A stretch of 64,000 nt of DNA from Phymatolithon calcareum (GCA_977006965.1 OZ345368.1:2542001-2606000), one strand, 5' to 3'; positions 1 to 9,429 are shown, counted from the stretch's first letter. Numbers and translations are program-made. The notes: generated from the sequence alone by a model not told the origin.

Positions 1-829
1 CGAAGAAGAGGAGGAGAGAAGAAACAATTAAGGTATGGGAAAAGGAAGAAGAAGGCAGATCAATGAAGATTCCTATTGAAGGCAAGCTACCAGGGATCCT
101 TTACATAGGAGAAAGAACAACACGTTTAAGGTGCCTAAGGTTGACATTCAACCGAGCACCAGGGCTACTAGCAAGTAGATTTTTATTGATTGCTAGATAC
201 AGTGCAATTCGATTTGCAAGTAGCAGTCCCGGCGATTGTCTGCAAGTTGTATTGCAAGTAGAGGACGTCACGCAGCGCTGTATCCACACGTGGACTGAAC
301 GCCACGTCAGTACTGTAAACACTTGAATTGGTGCTCTACGTTTGTGACTATGATGGATTCGGCATAATACGTACCGAGATGGTACAGTATAAATTAGAGA
401 GTGCATGACATGCACTACATTGTGTCCGCTCAACACAGTCAAACATTTTGCAATTCGTATTGCAAGTAGGCGGGTTTTTTGCAGTCCCACTCCAGTACAA
501 GTAGATTGCAGTATACTGCAAGTCCAGTATACTGGATAGGACCCCTGCCGAGCACCCCTTTGGAGGAAATCAGTGTTGGGTGCTTACTGTGGGATTACCG
601 CGGTGGTCGAACTAGTCGCCTTACAACGTACTCTAGCGTCATCGAAGATGAGTACAGAAATTGAGTTTGAGTGCAAGAGACTCACAGGAGCTCTTGTTGG
701 GAGAGAATTACGAATCAAGAACGTTTTGAGCAGCCAGATGACTATAGCGTAGAGATTATGCAAGAGCTGCCCTGTTACTCCAAGGTGAGGCTTTGGGAGC
801 TCTCAAAAATAAAATCATCAAATACCCCC
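1..829 (+). mobile_element. LINE 3' fragment split by a hAT MITE
   Basis: Bases 1-159 and 548-829 together are the reverse complement of about 29,790-30,210, the C-terminal coding tail and 3' end of the LINE there. The shared frame contains MKIPIEGKLPGILYIGE and a basic stretch, and the 3' end is an AATAAA-like stretch followed by ATCATCAAAT. The copy is 5'-truncated by the window edge and has no RT domain. It is broken by the MITE at 160-547, so it cannot encode a protein. The assignment rests on its match to the RT-bearing copy, not on a domain visible here. Confidence 0.7.
160..547. mobile_element. Non-autonomous hAT-type MITE, 388 bp
   Basis: The element starts CAGGGCTACTAG and ends ATAGGACCCCTG. 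It is flanked by perfect 8-bp duplications CCGAGCAC at 152-159 and 548-555. The related LINE copy near 30.05 kb (minus strand) has this sequence uninterrupted with a single CCGAGCAC, so it is a natural empty site. The interior has no transposase frame. It carries repeated GCAAGTAG-like subterminal motifs, of the kind hAT transposases bind. Confidence 0.85.
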
Positions 830-1593
830 GAGAGACTTCCGCGGAAGCACTTAATTATGGCTTGTCACCATGTAGGACAAAAGACAAAGAGAAAGGCATG
901 CAGTCGAAATGTGTTCGTTGAGAAGGTCGCGGGTGGGCGGGGAGAAGAGAAAGGCATACATCCAAGGCAAGCCACGGGCAGAACTGGCGCGAATAAATAC
1001 CGAGTAAAACAAACGTGCAACGGGAAGAAATTCGCTGAGCGCATTGTCGGTCGCACACCTTGGATACCGTTGCTGGTAGTGTCGGTAAGTGCCAACAGTG
1101 TCGGTGCCTGAGGGAGGTCAGCGTACGCGAACAGCCCGGCTGTATCCACAGTCAGCTTCTTCGCTATACGGTTCACAAGATTTTCACTCATGAAAAGCGA
1201 GCTCTTCAAATAACGAAAAGTATCTAAGGTGCAATGAGAAAGGGAGCCTCAATTAAACAAAAATCCAATCCATGCACTTGTCGTGACAGCCAGAATTATT
1301 TGCCAGTAACCCAAAATTGAGCGATGACATCCCATTGAGTGCCCTAATATAAGCTCATGGCTTTACAGCGACACACCACGATCTGAAAAAGACAAAGATG
1401 AATGAATACAAAAGAATTACTCAAGCGCTACAATAAGAATCAGTGAAATACTGAATGCATTGTTAATGGAGAGGATTAAGAAGAAGCGACTCTGAGGTCT
1501 TGGAAGCTCCTCAAATAAAATTAGCAAATATCCACTATCGTTCAGTTGTCAACGATTTTGGCTCGCGCCTCTGTCAGTACAGTATAGCCACTG
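830..1593. repeat. Dispersed repeat, second copy at 28,367-29,135
   Basis: This stretch is collinear with 28,367-29,135 with scattered substitutions and small indels. Its right part also matches 63,410-63,730. It includes a short tail (AATTAAACAAAAATCCAATCC) that also ends the C2H2-finger repeat family. Small open frames run on both strands, but no domain was recognised and the frames are not kept between copies. I treat it as non-coding repeat DNA. Confidence 0.65.
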
Positions 1594-1706
1594 TGTATGA
1601 ACTGGACTCCGGAGAAATGATAAGGACGGAAAAGGCATTAGACTCCATACTACTCTACAGCGTCATCATAATTGACAATATGGAAAACGACGAGTCCCTG
1701 TATTAG
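1594..1706 (+). pseudogene. LINE ORF2 C-terminal scrap
   Basis: The frame ends RTEKALDSILLYS then NMENDESLY and a stop. This resembles the end of the LINE protein at 37,677-38,171, which has ATEKALDDLLLFS and MQHEEDLY. Only about 35 residues remain, fused downstream of the dispersed repeat. It is too short to function. Confidence 0.5.
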
Positions 1707-1827
1707 GGACCAGGCGATATACTGGAATGAACAATTTACGAAAAGCTGCTCCCGTACAGTCTTAGGAGTGTTAATGAGGGCTTTCATATAAACAACAAAT
1801 CAGTTGCAAAAAAGTATAGCCACTGTA

Positions 1828-2803
1828 CAGGGGGATGCGGGAAATATCGATCTCCCCAGCGCATGGCCTTTACAGGAAATTATGTTTCATATTGCAAACT
1901 GTAAGTAGGTGTGGAGAAGCATGTCGTCCAAATTGCTCTTCTTCCTATGAACCAGAGCGCTCTTTGACGGAATCTCATCATAATTGGCCCATAGAGCCTG
2001 TATTAAGCATAATGCTTATTTCGTAGGACTGTCCCCCGTTTTCCTGGTCCTCGTTGTCAAAAAGATATCATATTTGCTGCACGTAACAGGCGTTCCGCTT
2101 TCTTCGTCCTTTTCGTGAACGATTTCACGAAACGCGCTCACTAAAACAGCGAAATCTTTAAGAGCCGATTTCTCTGCCATGGACGAGAGCAGCATAAAAA
2201 TTGCAGCGTATCCTCGATGACGTCGTGCGCCCCTACTGAAATATCAAGTTTTTCTTACGAAACTCTTACGTTTAGTACGAAATCTGGTCGCCTCAAAATG
2301 GCTAAATCGGCTGGAAACAGCGATTTCGCGAAACTATGACGGTCGATATGTCCATGAAGAAATTTTTATTTCGTAAATGTTTTTCGAGAAAAGGCTTCGG
2401 GGGCGGATTCTCTACAGGGTACACTTATGTCTTGCAAGAGTAAAAAATTCTGTCCTTGAGAGATCGGCGCTTAAAGTTCTATAGAGTCCTTGCGTTTCGC
2501 ACGAAACAGCTGCCCCGGCGACGAAAACAGCTGCCCCGGCGATGAAAACAGCTGCCCCGGCGAAGGGCACGGAACCTTTCTTTGATACGGCACTGGGGTC
2601 AAAAAAGCGCACTAAATTGACGCAACTTGCAGTAGTGCAGGGATGCTGGAGGCTGGAGAAATCAGTGTAATGCGCACGATCCAGACAGCAATGCAATACT
2701 AATTAATCTCAAACGCAAGATATAGGGGTTTGCTAGACCCAAAATTCTTCCGTGGTCGAAGCAATTCTAAAGTGGTGAGATCGATATTTCCCGCAGCCCC
2801 CAG
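1828..2803. mobile_element. 976-bp inverted-repeat DNA element, non-autonomous
   Basis: The ends form terminal inverted repeats of about 27 bp, left 1828-1854 and right 2777-2803, matching at about 25 of 27 positions and sharing TGCGGGAAATATCGATCTC. Related sites without the element run CACTGTACACGGGTAATG (near 29.14 kb), so it sits inside the shared leader repeat. I could not define a clean target duplication. The left end starts CAGGGGG, which is hAT-like, but superfamily is uncertain. The interior has no transposase domain and contains many TTTCGTGAA/TTTCGCGAA motifs. Confidence 0.65.
2506..2568. repeat. Three tandem copies of a 21-bp unit
   Basis: The unit ACAGCTGCCCCGGCGAYGAA occurs three times head to tail inside the 976-bp element. 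On the minus strand it reads as a repeated GAAVF-AGAAVF peptide in a 94-codon frame that I do not believe is a gene. Confidence 0.85.
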
Positions 2804-2995
2804 GGGTAATATTTCTTAGGAAATTTGCACCACTCGTACCTTTGGAACACAGTCGTCAGAAATACGCGGGACGGCGAGCTTTGGACTATTTTGCAATTCA
2901 ATTACTCGTGTGGTGCGAACGCAACAGGCGCTTGCTCCACAAGAGACGCATTTTCAGTGTCCTAAGCATATCTCTTGTATTGTAGGCACAATTTT
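2804..2995. repeat. Shared leader repeat module (diverged copy)
   Basis: This stretch aligns with about 29,145-29,330 (GCACCACTCGTACCTTTGGAA, CAACAGGCGCTTG). More weakly it aligns with the sequences directly 5' of the three Hint genes. It carries no frame. It ends at TTGTATTGTAG, after which the copies differ. Confidence 0.55.
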
Positions 2996-3016
2996 GGATG
3001 AGATTTAGAGCCTGGT

Positions 3017-3110
3017 CAGGGCTGCGCCCAATACTATTGATGAGTATTGCTGTCCGTGACACATTATCCAATACGTATTTCTATGTATCACGCCGTGAAT
3101 TATGTAGTGC
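3017..3110. mobile_element. hAT terminus fragment
   Basis: CAGGGCTGCGCCCAATACTATTG and the following bases are nearly identical to the left end of the hAT remnant at 32,632, including about 37 bp outside the apparent terminus. Only this end is recognisable. A CCCCTG at 3447-3452 could be the opposite end, but no 8-bp target duplication supports it. Confidence 0.4.
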
Positions 3111-4250
3111 AATAAAATTGCTTCGAGCAGTAAGAAATTGCAATTAAACGATTCACGCAACACGCATTGCACAACTCATGATGAGTGGTGCAATTCATAT
3201 TGTTTGGTGCAAGCCGAACAACTACGTTGCGCTACTCCCAAATCAATGACCAGAGTACACCGGGTTCACGGCTACGTTACGAATTTCGAATTTCAATTCG
3301 TTAAAATGACCAATTCGTACCACAACACGATTCGTTGACCAATAGGTATTTCAATACGCGATAGATAGTTCAATCTGAGATTGGCATTACATATTGCAAT
3401 ATATTGCTGTGAGAGTACACCATTAGGCAAGTCGATGTGTTTGGAACCCCTGAATTCTAGCGAAAATCGATATCTTAAATATTTCACAATTGCAGTACTG
3501 TTGTACGAAAAGGAAGAATCGGTCTCTCGCGCAGAAGACGTCAGACAAATGTCATACGTTGTAGTTTCGAGTGGTGGTCCCCGTGGGGGAGTCTTCGCTT
3601 CGGCTGCCTCCTCTGACGGGACGGTTGCTAAGGTGGCAGCTCTGTGGGCATTCACCTCAAATTGCGGATTGAGGAGTTCATTGCACACGGTGCGCATCAC
3701 TGCAATGGTCGTGGGCGGCCGACACCGTTCGTGGAACGGCTTTGCGCTGACGGGCGCACGACAAGGTTGCTGATAAGGGCTTTGAGCGTATGTAACGCTC
3801 TGCGACAGGTGTTCGCCGCTCTATGGGATGATGTTGGTGCTCGTTGAGGACGAGCCTCTTAGCTTACGTTTGCCGCTGGCGCGAGGCAGCATGGTCGCGT
3901 ATGGCGCGCTGACGGTCGTAAGCCGTGGAATCGGTCTAAGGAGCGCGCGTGGTTCTTGGTATGCGTGTGGTGGGCGTCGCTCGCTGGTTTATTTCGTCGC
4001 CCCAGAAGGCGAGCTGCAAGAAAAGCGGGCATCGAACTCGAGTTGTGCTACGTTAGAAAGTGGATTGCATAGGGCTGTGGGTTTGTTCGATCGTTGTCAA
4101 GTTGAATGAGGAAAGTAAAGCTTTTTCGAGTTTTGGTCCTGGATTGGACCTGTTGTTTCGGTTGCTAAAACGCTCGCGTTGGATTACGCAACAGTACGGT
4201 TCATTCAATTTGAAAAAAACCTTTTAATCATTCTGCTGTACTCTAATTTT
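3111..4250. other. No recognised gene
   Basis: 3111-3450 is AT-rich and full of ATTGCAAT/GTGCAAT words, like the interior of a non-autonomous hAT element. 3500-4110 is richer in GC, with overlapping frames of up to about 135 codons on both strands. None shows a domain, signal peptide or match to another part of the window. Confidence 0.5.
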
Positions 4251-4254
4251 CTTT

Positions 4255-4552
4255 TCACATTTTGGAAGGCCCTCTGGCACAAAGCCAGTGGGGCGGACAC
4301 ATCGAATGCCATCCGGTACGGCAGCGCCTCTGGAAATTGTCAGACAGGCCTTTCAACTCACACCAGCCTGTTCTAGTCAACCCCCAGCAATAGGTCATGA
4401 AGCAGCATACTTCCCTGCCGCTGCACAAGTCCCGGAAAACAAAATGGAAGCTCATGGCTTTTCTTTGCCGTAGCACGGACAGGCGGCTTAATCGATTCGA
4501 AAACCAACCCCAATCCAACGAGCGCGAATACTGCAAAAACGATAATTCTCAT
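4255..4552 (-). pseudogene. Decayed secreted 6-Cys peptide gene
   Basis: The frame opens MRIIVFAVFALVGLGLVF, the same hydrophobic signal as the intact genes at 7750, 24,344 and 55,478. It then loses frame after about residue 40. The rest of the peptide, with WGLTRTGWC and scattered Cys, continues in another frame to 4255. The leader is more diverged (ESIKPPVRATAKK) than in the intact copies. It has a good TATA box upstream, so the promoter outlived the coding region. Confidence 0.7.
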
Positions 4553-4683
4553 GGCAGAACGTTGCGCATAGCACAACACAGAGATATTTTTCGACTGACT
4601 TCGAAATGCGACTCAGTTGCTTTGAGCTGTAACGCTCTTCACGATGCCTGATTTCACTTCCAAATATAAGTTCCTTTCATCCC

Positions 4684-4691
4684 GTTTTATA
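4684..4691 (-). promoter_or_regulatory. TATA box of the 6-Cys peptide pseudogene
   Basis: TATAAAAC on the minus strand lies about 130 bp before the MRII start, followed by GGGATGAAAGGAA. The copy C gene has TATAAAAC at the same relative place, and copies A and B have TATTAAA. Confidence 0.55.
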
Positions 4692-4736
4692 CCACTTGAG
4701 ATTTCCCCAACAGCAAAGCATAGGACTCATCCTCGC

Positions 4737-5055
4737 GCAACTGCTCAGGGGGTAGTGCAAACAGATTCCGCCGCACATAAAGGGATTGCAGAGCTCCCCG
4801 GCTTCCTGTTCCCCTGCGCAAGGAATTTATTCCGAACCGTGTTACGACAAATGAATCCGCGCTTTTGATTGCAGTGGCAGTGTTGCAGGCACCTTATACC
4901 CTCATCGCCTGGAAAAACTCCACATCTGCCTTCCAACCAAGCATGAACGACGTAAGACAGATTGCCAAGACATGGGTTGGCTACAAACGAGAGAAGTTCG
5001 CAGTTGTGTCCCTTTGGAAGTTTGGGAAGGCAAACGGGATATGCACTAGCCCCTG
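4737..5055 (-). pseudogene. Fragment of the large Cys-rich secreted protein gene (copy A)
   Basis: The minus frame includes GRCGVFPGDEGIRCLQHCHC and CNQKRGFICRNTVRNKF, matching the copies at 19,645-20,135 and 39,897-40,103. A one-base loss after NTVRNKF, visible against copy B, throws the Cys-rich frame out. The right end at about 5055 is fused directly to a LINE 3' untranslated region. In copy B about 800 bp separate the two, so a deletion joined them here. Confidence 0.75.
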
Positions 5056-5279
5056 TTACCGTGTAACACGATTCAATGAACTACAAAAACCCACCTCTGG
5101 TGTCCTTCGGGACCTCGAGGGGGAAAGTTACTCCCCTGTCCTGTGACACGCTGTGATTTCAAGTTGCGGGCAGTCCTTACTTGTCCACAGCCTGAAACAT
5201 GGTTAGGAGCTCGTCGAGTGCTCGCTTAGTCCAGGCGCTGTCTTCTTTGGAGAGTCTGTCCTTTGCGAGGCCATTTATC
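5056..5279 (-). mobile_element. LINE 3' end, 5'-truncated (copy A)
   Basis: On the minus strand this encodes VINGLAKDRLSKEDSAW and ALDELLTMFQAVDK then a stop, followed by the 3' untranslated region typical of the family (GGACAGGGGAGTAAC, CCCACCTCTGG). The 5' junction abuts ACGTGAATCAAAAAAGAAG at 5280-5298, the same target sequence that flanks the copy B insertion. The distal 3' end has been deleted. Confidence 0.8.
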
Positions 5280-5488
5280 ACGTGAATCAAAAAAGAAGAC
5301 CAATACTGTCCAACAAAAGATATGGGTGCCTGGTATAATACATGGACAACTTGACAAAATATGAAGAAATCGTTCGGGCTTCGTACAATTAGGCGGATAG
5401 GACACGATCTACACATGACATACTAACTGCATGCGTTCAGAACGCGACCCAGTCACGACTTGTCCGAGAACCTTGGTTCCGCGAGCCA

Positions 5489-6714
5489 TTAAATCTTCCA
5501 CTCTTGCGCACAGATTCGATAAATCCTTGTGCAGCAAACGACAAAGGACCTGACGCACGCAAGAGCGTCAGCACCCGAGCTGATAAACATTGTGAGGAAG
5601 TCAAGCACTGCGCCAGTCGCCGCGAACCGCTCGTACAGGAAGCGCAGCGGGGCTAGGAACACACCATGTGCCACTCTCGGGTGCACTGCGGTGGTGTACG
5701 CCGAGATGATGATGCCGTCGACGACGAGGTTACCGTCGATACTTTGCGGATTATTCAATCCGTTGGCGGACACGTTCTCAACAGGGACGACCCTCGACAT
5801 GCTGCCATCGGAAGATGCAACACGTCCTCAATACGGACGTTACCGGCAGAAGTGAGCTCGTAATTGATGTAAAGATAATGCGACGTGGTGAGTGTGACGG
5901 CGCGTCCGGACGCAGTGTGAAAGCGCACAAACTGCGCATGCACATCGGCATCGCGATGAGTGAAGAGGAACACGTCGAAGAAGGAAGGGAGACCGGTGGG
6001 CACGCGGTCCCCGAGGCGGAGAGTGGTCGTCGGAACGGGATATACCAGACTTAAGCTCGACTGTCGCGTGGGTCGAGAAACAAACAACACCACTGGAGCC
6101 CTTTGTGTTCCCTGTGGAGGCCGGAAAGTGCGTTTTCGATTTCGTTTGGCGCTGGTGATTCGCCGGTCACCGGTTTCGGAGTGTCGAAAGCGGCAGATGC
6201 GGTCGCGACAGGGCTGGTCGTCTCCGTAGCCATAGGGGAAGGCATTGGTGCCATTGATTGGACGGGTACAGGGGCGGGAACTTTGGATGCTTTCGGGGAC
6301 GAATTCGCTCCCCGTGATGGAGACTGTGCGAGGAAGCCCTGTGCGCACGATGACACTCCCTTTCTTTCCAGTGGTGGTATCGAGAAGGGCGCAGAGTTGC
6401 TTGCAGTTCCAGTGATGAAAAGGGGCGCGAGTGTTTATCGGAATGGTAATCTTGGTGCGAGAGGCGGTATCGACGGAGATGGTGAAGTCGTTCGGTTCGT
6501 TGATGAAGAAGAAAAACGAAGAAGCGGGATATTTTGTGGAACCACAGGTGCGGGCGCCTTCGTCAAAACCGACGAGCATGTTGGTGTTCTTCGATCTCGG
6601 ATTGAAGGTCATGACTTTTTCCGCGTCGTTGTTGCAGAGGCCGACAGCAGCGAGGGGAAATTTGAGGGTGGCGATATTCATATCACGAACTGTCGCTTCC
6701 GAAAGGAGACTCAT
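5489..6714 (-). pseudogene. Hint-domain (Hedgehog-type auto-processing) gene, copy A, broken
   Basis: The 5' part starts MSLLSEATVRDMNIATLKF and encodes a conserved domain of about 110 residues (FNPRSKNTNMLVGFDEG, NEPNDFTISVDTASRTK). A Pro/Ala/Ser-rich linker and a Hint domain follow. The Hint block keeps Cys1 in CFSTHATVEL, GDRV, the T-x-x-H site TLTTSHYLYI and the end GIIISAYTTAVHP. Against copies B and C, three lesions break it. They are a 2-bp loss before the linker near 6325, an extra G near 6038, and a 1-bp loss near 5810 that copy B shares. A working Hint would cleave itself after a secretion step. An in-frame TGA lies just before the ATG. Confidence 0.75.
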
Positions 6715-6718
6715 CTCT

Positions 6719-6915
6719 CAGTTGTCAGCGGTTATGGCTTTCGCCTCTGTCCGTACCGTACGGCCACTGTACACTGATGTTTCCAAGGAAATTAGTCCCA
6801 CTTGTACCATTGCAACCTAGTCTTCAGAAGTATGCGCCATGGAGTATTTTTGCAAACCAATTACGCGCGCCGTGCAAGTGCAACCGGCACATACGCAATA
6901 CTAAATTTCATTTGG
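6719..6915. promoter_or_regulatory. Conserved leader module 5' of Hint gene A
   Basis: The module contains GCCTCTGTCCGTACC and GCCACTGTACAC, then GTTTCCAAGGAAATTAG. It sits directly 5' of the Hint frame in copies A, B and C and also at 1538-1593 and 29,091-29,325. It includes CCGTACCGTACGG, a 6-bp inverted repeat. Its position suggests promoter or 5' leader DNA, but its presence away from Hint genes means it could simply be a repeat. Confidence 0.4.
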
Positions 6916-6955
6916 TGCTAAGCTCGAGCTTAACATCGCATGAGACTAGATCTAG

Positions 6956-7248
6956 TGGATGGATGGATGGATTTCTGTTTTATTGAAGCTCCCTTAGTCA
7001 ATTATCATTGCACCTGAGAGACTTTTTGTTAAACTACAATCCTTCGCTTACGTTTTCATTTTGATTTCGGACATTTTCTTTGGACGGTTGAGAAATGGTG
7101 GTAGTTCGTTCTTGATGGGCTGCGGAGGGCGCCGGCCCTCCCGTCCTGTGGCTTTCGAAGGGAGATATGCTTCCCATTCTTCTTTTGCGTTTGCGAGCGT
7201 GTTTCTGAAGTGATCCCTCATCTCAGTACTAATCCAGCCTGTCGAACC
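6956..7248 (-). mobile_element. 293-bp retroposed insertion with (TCCA)n tail
   Basis: The insertion is flanked by a perfect 11-bp duplication ACTAGATCTAG at 6945-6955 and 7249-7259. Copy B has the site once and uninterrupted at 23.95 kb. On the minus strand it encodes AKEEWEAYLPSKATGREGR and IKNELPPFL, the C-terminus of the C2H2-finger repeat family. It then has AATAAAA and a tail of ATCCATCCATCCA. Target duplication plus simple tail point to LINE-machinery retroposition of a 5'-truncated copy. Confidence 0.85.
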
Positions 7249-7372
7249 ACTAGATCTAGTGATAGACGCGATTTGGAAGAGATTAATAGCACTATCAACA
7301 AAATTTCATAGAATTGTCTTTAATCATTCTGCTGTACTCCATTTTTCTCTTTACAATTTGTTGGATGAATAT

Positions 7373-7480
7373 AACTTCGTAGAAAAGACGCTTCTGACCA
7401 CAGCAAGTGGAGTCGCATGAAGCCTTCTAGACGTGCTAGCCTCTTAGGGGAATAAAGCAATCATCATCATCATCATCATA
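7373..7480 (+). mobile_element. Short insertion with (CAT)n tail
   Basis: About 108 bp are present here but absent at the same place in copies B and C (GAATAT-AGTTCATA is continuous there). The 3' end reads GGGGAATAAAGCAATCATCATCATC, so it is a severely truncated retroposed copy. AACTTC/AAGTTC at the borders may be a decayed target duplication. Confidence 0.65.
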
Positions 7481-7483
7481 AGT

Positions 7484-7750
7484 TCATAGCGTAGGCCCTT
7501 TGTAACACTGCCAAAACTTGGACGGACAATCCGAATGCTTACTGCACGTGATCATGCCAGTATCACCCCAGCGCCTCATTGGACATAAACCAGTCTTACT
7601 CCACCCATAGCATGTAGTGCCGATGCAATCACGGGAAACAGTTGGCAGCTCATGACTTTTCTCCGCCGTAGCAGGGGCTTGTGGCACAACAGATGCGGAA
7701 ACCAACCCCAACGCAACGAGCCCGAATATTGCAAAGACGATAATCCTCAT
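7484..7750 (-). CDS. Secreted 6-Cys peptide, copy A
   Basis: An 88-residue precursor. It has a signal peptide MRIIVFAIFGLVALGLVSA, a short pro-like stretch (VVPQAPATAEKSHELP) and a mature part with six cysteines spaced C-x4-C-x8-C-x12-C-x5-C-x6-C. I chose the MRII start because it begins the hydrophobic core, although in-frame ATGs lie 9 and 58 codons upstream. It is 5' of Hint gene A and on the same strand. The family is not recognised. The disulfide-rich secreted architecture fits a defence, signalling or cell-wall peptide, and no function is claimed. The frame is intact while neighbouring genes are broken. Confidence 0.75.
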   Translation of the reverse strand: MRIIVFAIFGLVALGLVSASVVPQAPATAEKSHELPTVSRDCIGTTCYGWSKTGLCPMRRWGDTGMITCSKHSDCPSKFWQCYKGPTL

Positions 7751-7880
7751 GGCACAACGTTGCGCACAGCACAACATAGAGGTTTTTTCGACTGACTTCG
7801 AAATGTGACTCAACTGCTTTGAGCTGCAACGCTCTTCACGATGTCTGATTTCACTCCCAAAACAACTTCCTTTCGTCCAC

Positions 7881-7887
7881 TTTAATA
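7881..7887 (-). promoter_or_regulatory. TATA-like box of peptide gene A
   Basis: TATTAAA on the minus strand about 130 bp before the MRII start aligns with TATAAAA in the copy C gene and in the 4.5-kb pseudogene. It is followed by GTGGACGAAAGGAAGTTG. Confidence 0.4.
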
Positions 7888-8514
7888 CTGCTCGAGAGTT
7901 CCTCAACAGCAAAGCAAAGGACACATGAGCGCAATAGAATCATAATGAAATCAAGCAGCGTTGCATTGTATTGTATTCTGCATCTCCCTGAGAAGTGCTT
8001 CGAAGCGGAGGGTGTAGGTTATCTCCATTATTTTTGTCAGAATACGAGGATCAGTACGAAATTCTCTGTCTCTCCCCAGGGACGACAGCAGCAGCAAGGT
8101 TTTTATGGTTAGGGAGACTTGAGATTGCAGAGGATTCTCAGGAGTTGTAAAGCTAAGTTACACTTGGAAAGAGAATTAGATCTCGGCACTCACGGATCGA
8201 GTAGCTTCAGCAACATGTATGATTAGTTCTGTCGCAATATTGCGCCCTGTTCTTCAATTCTGAGCTGTGCTTGCTAGACGCATACGGCAACGGAGCAAGC
8301 GTCTGCTCGGCTCCAACATCTTGGTCTCATTTCGACCATAAGCGTGGACCTACACCTTTAGCCCGAAGATTGTGCTCTTCTTACGAAACGGCCGTTTTTT
8401 TATTCAGTACAAAGCTTCCTTTGTACAGTATAGAGATATCCGTATCAAATCAAGTATGCATCGTGGCAGCTCTGGCCATCTTTCTTTCTTTAGTGCAGAA
8501 GACGTTAAGTAAAG

Positions 8515-8790
8515 TTAACATCTGGGGTTGTCAAGCAACCCATCATTGTTCACAAATTTGAGTACTTCAAGCGATTTCTCCCTACATAATTCCTGTACCA
8601 ATAGTCTGCCGTTTTGATAAAGCACGCGCACTGCAGCGAAGAATTAAGTGATCAACATTTTCTTTGGTTCCACCTGGGCAGGCCTTGCACATGGGGTCGT
8701 CTGGGACTAATCCGGAGCTCCGGGGATAGAAACTGTACACTTCTTGGTTTCAACGAATTGCGCGGTTTAATTATGGACCTCGCGGCTTCC
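8515..8790 (-). pseudogene. LINE C-terminal zinc-finger fragment (copy A)
   Basis: This is the copy A version of 25,114-25,359, which encodes DDPMCKACPGGTKENVDHL and then LRCSARALSKRQ, a C-x2-C...H...C motif typical of the end of LINE reverse transcriptase proteins. In copy A a 19-bp deletion at a TACC microhomology (near 8595) breaks the frame. Confidence 0.55.
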
Positions 8791-8882
8791 ATGGTCAAGG
8801 GTGCGCCTTGATGCGTCACGAGATTAGCTCTCGTCTTACGCTACTGTAACCTAAGGATCGATTACCTCGTATGGTCTTACCG

Positions 8883-9194
8883 CTAAACTTTCAATTGCGC
8901 TGACGTCTTTGACAGTGGAACATTGCGTCCATGTTCATCGCCAAAAATTTTCAATTTCGACTTGATACTAAACCAATTCAATTCATCTAGGGCTCGTTCT
9001 GTGTCAGTGATTTCTTGGCCATTGATAAAGTCTTGCTCAAGGCGTCTTCCAGAGTGGACAAATCGGTGGTCGAGATATGTTTTAGTTATTGGGGGAGTCC
9101 TCCTATGTGCCCACTTGAGAGCTTGCAGTCGTTGCCGTAACCTTGGTAGTCGAAGGAACGCAACGGTGGCTGCGACTTCGAATGAACAATGCAA
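8883..9194 (-). pseudogene. LINE C-terminal fragment (copy A)
   Basis: The 103-codon frame contains LRQRLQALKWAHRRTPP and ERALDELNWFS. This matches the order of the conserved C-terminal LINE module seen elsewhere in the window (R-H-R-x-L-A-x-K-W-x-F-G-x-F-P-P, then KALDELL). No RT domain is attached. It is one piece of a longer LINE relic that also includes the zinc-finger fragment to its left. Confidence 0.5.
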
Positions 9195-9429
9195 TCTGCC
9201 GAAAAGGGGAAAAGAAAGAAATCTGGTCCAATTCCTGTCGCAATAGCATCGTACGGGCGTGAAGTTTATTGGACCTCAGGTCGATCTCGGAACTCATCCT
9301 CTCACGTCTTTCATTGCTCAACGCTGTGGAACTACACAGTCCGCACCACAATCTTAAAGATGAAACTTCGGCACAGGTTTTCCTATGCCCACCCTACAGT
9401 TAACATCTGCCTCGTAGTAAACCCGCAGT

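Noticed and set aside
1835-2026. 63-codon plus-strand frame inside the inverted-repeat element
   Set aside because: The frame begins within the terminal repeat and has no similarity to a transposase.
3017-3452. Complete hAT MITE from CAGGG at 3017 to CCCCTG at 3452
   Set aside because: The flanking 8-mers AGCCTGGT and AATTCTAG do not match, and about 37 bp outside the left end are shared with another copy. Only a terminal fragment is claimed.
6103-6777. 224-codon plus-strand frame over Hint gene A, also open in copy B (23,109-23,783) and partly in C
   Set aside because: It is antisense to recognisable Hint-gene coding sequence. Its composition mirrors the minus-strand codons, and it shows no domain of its own.
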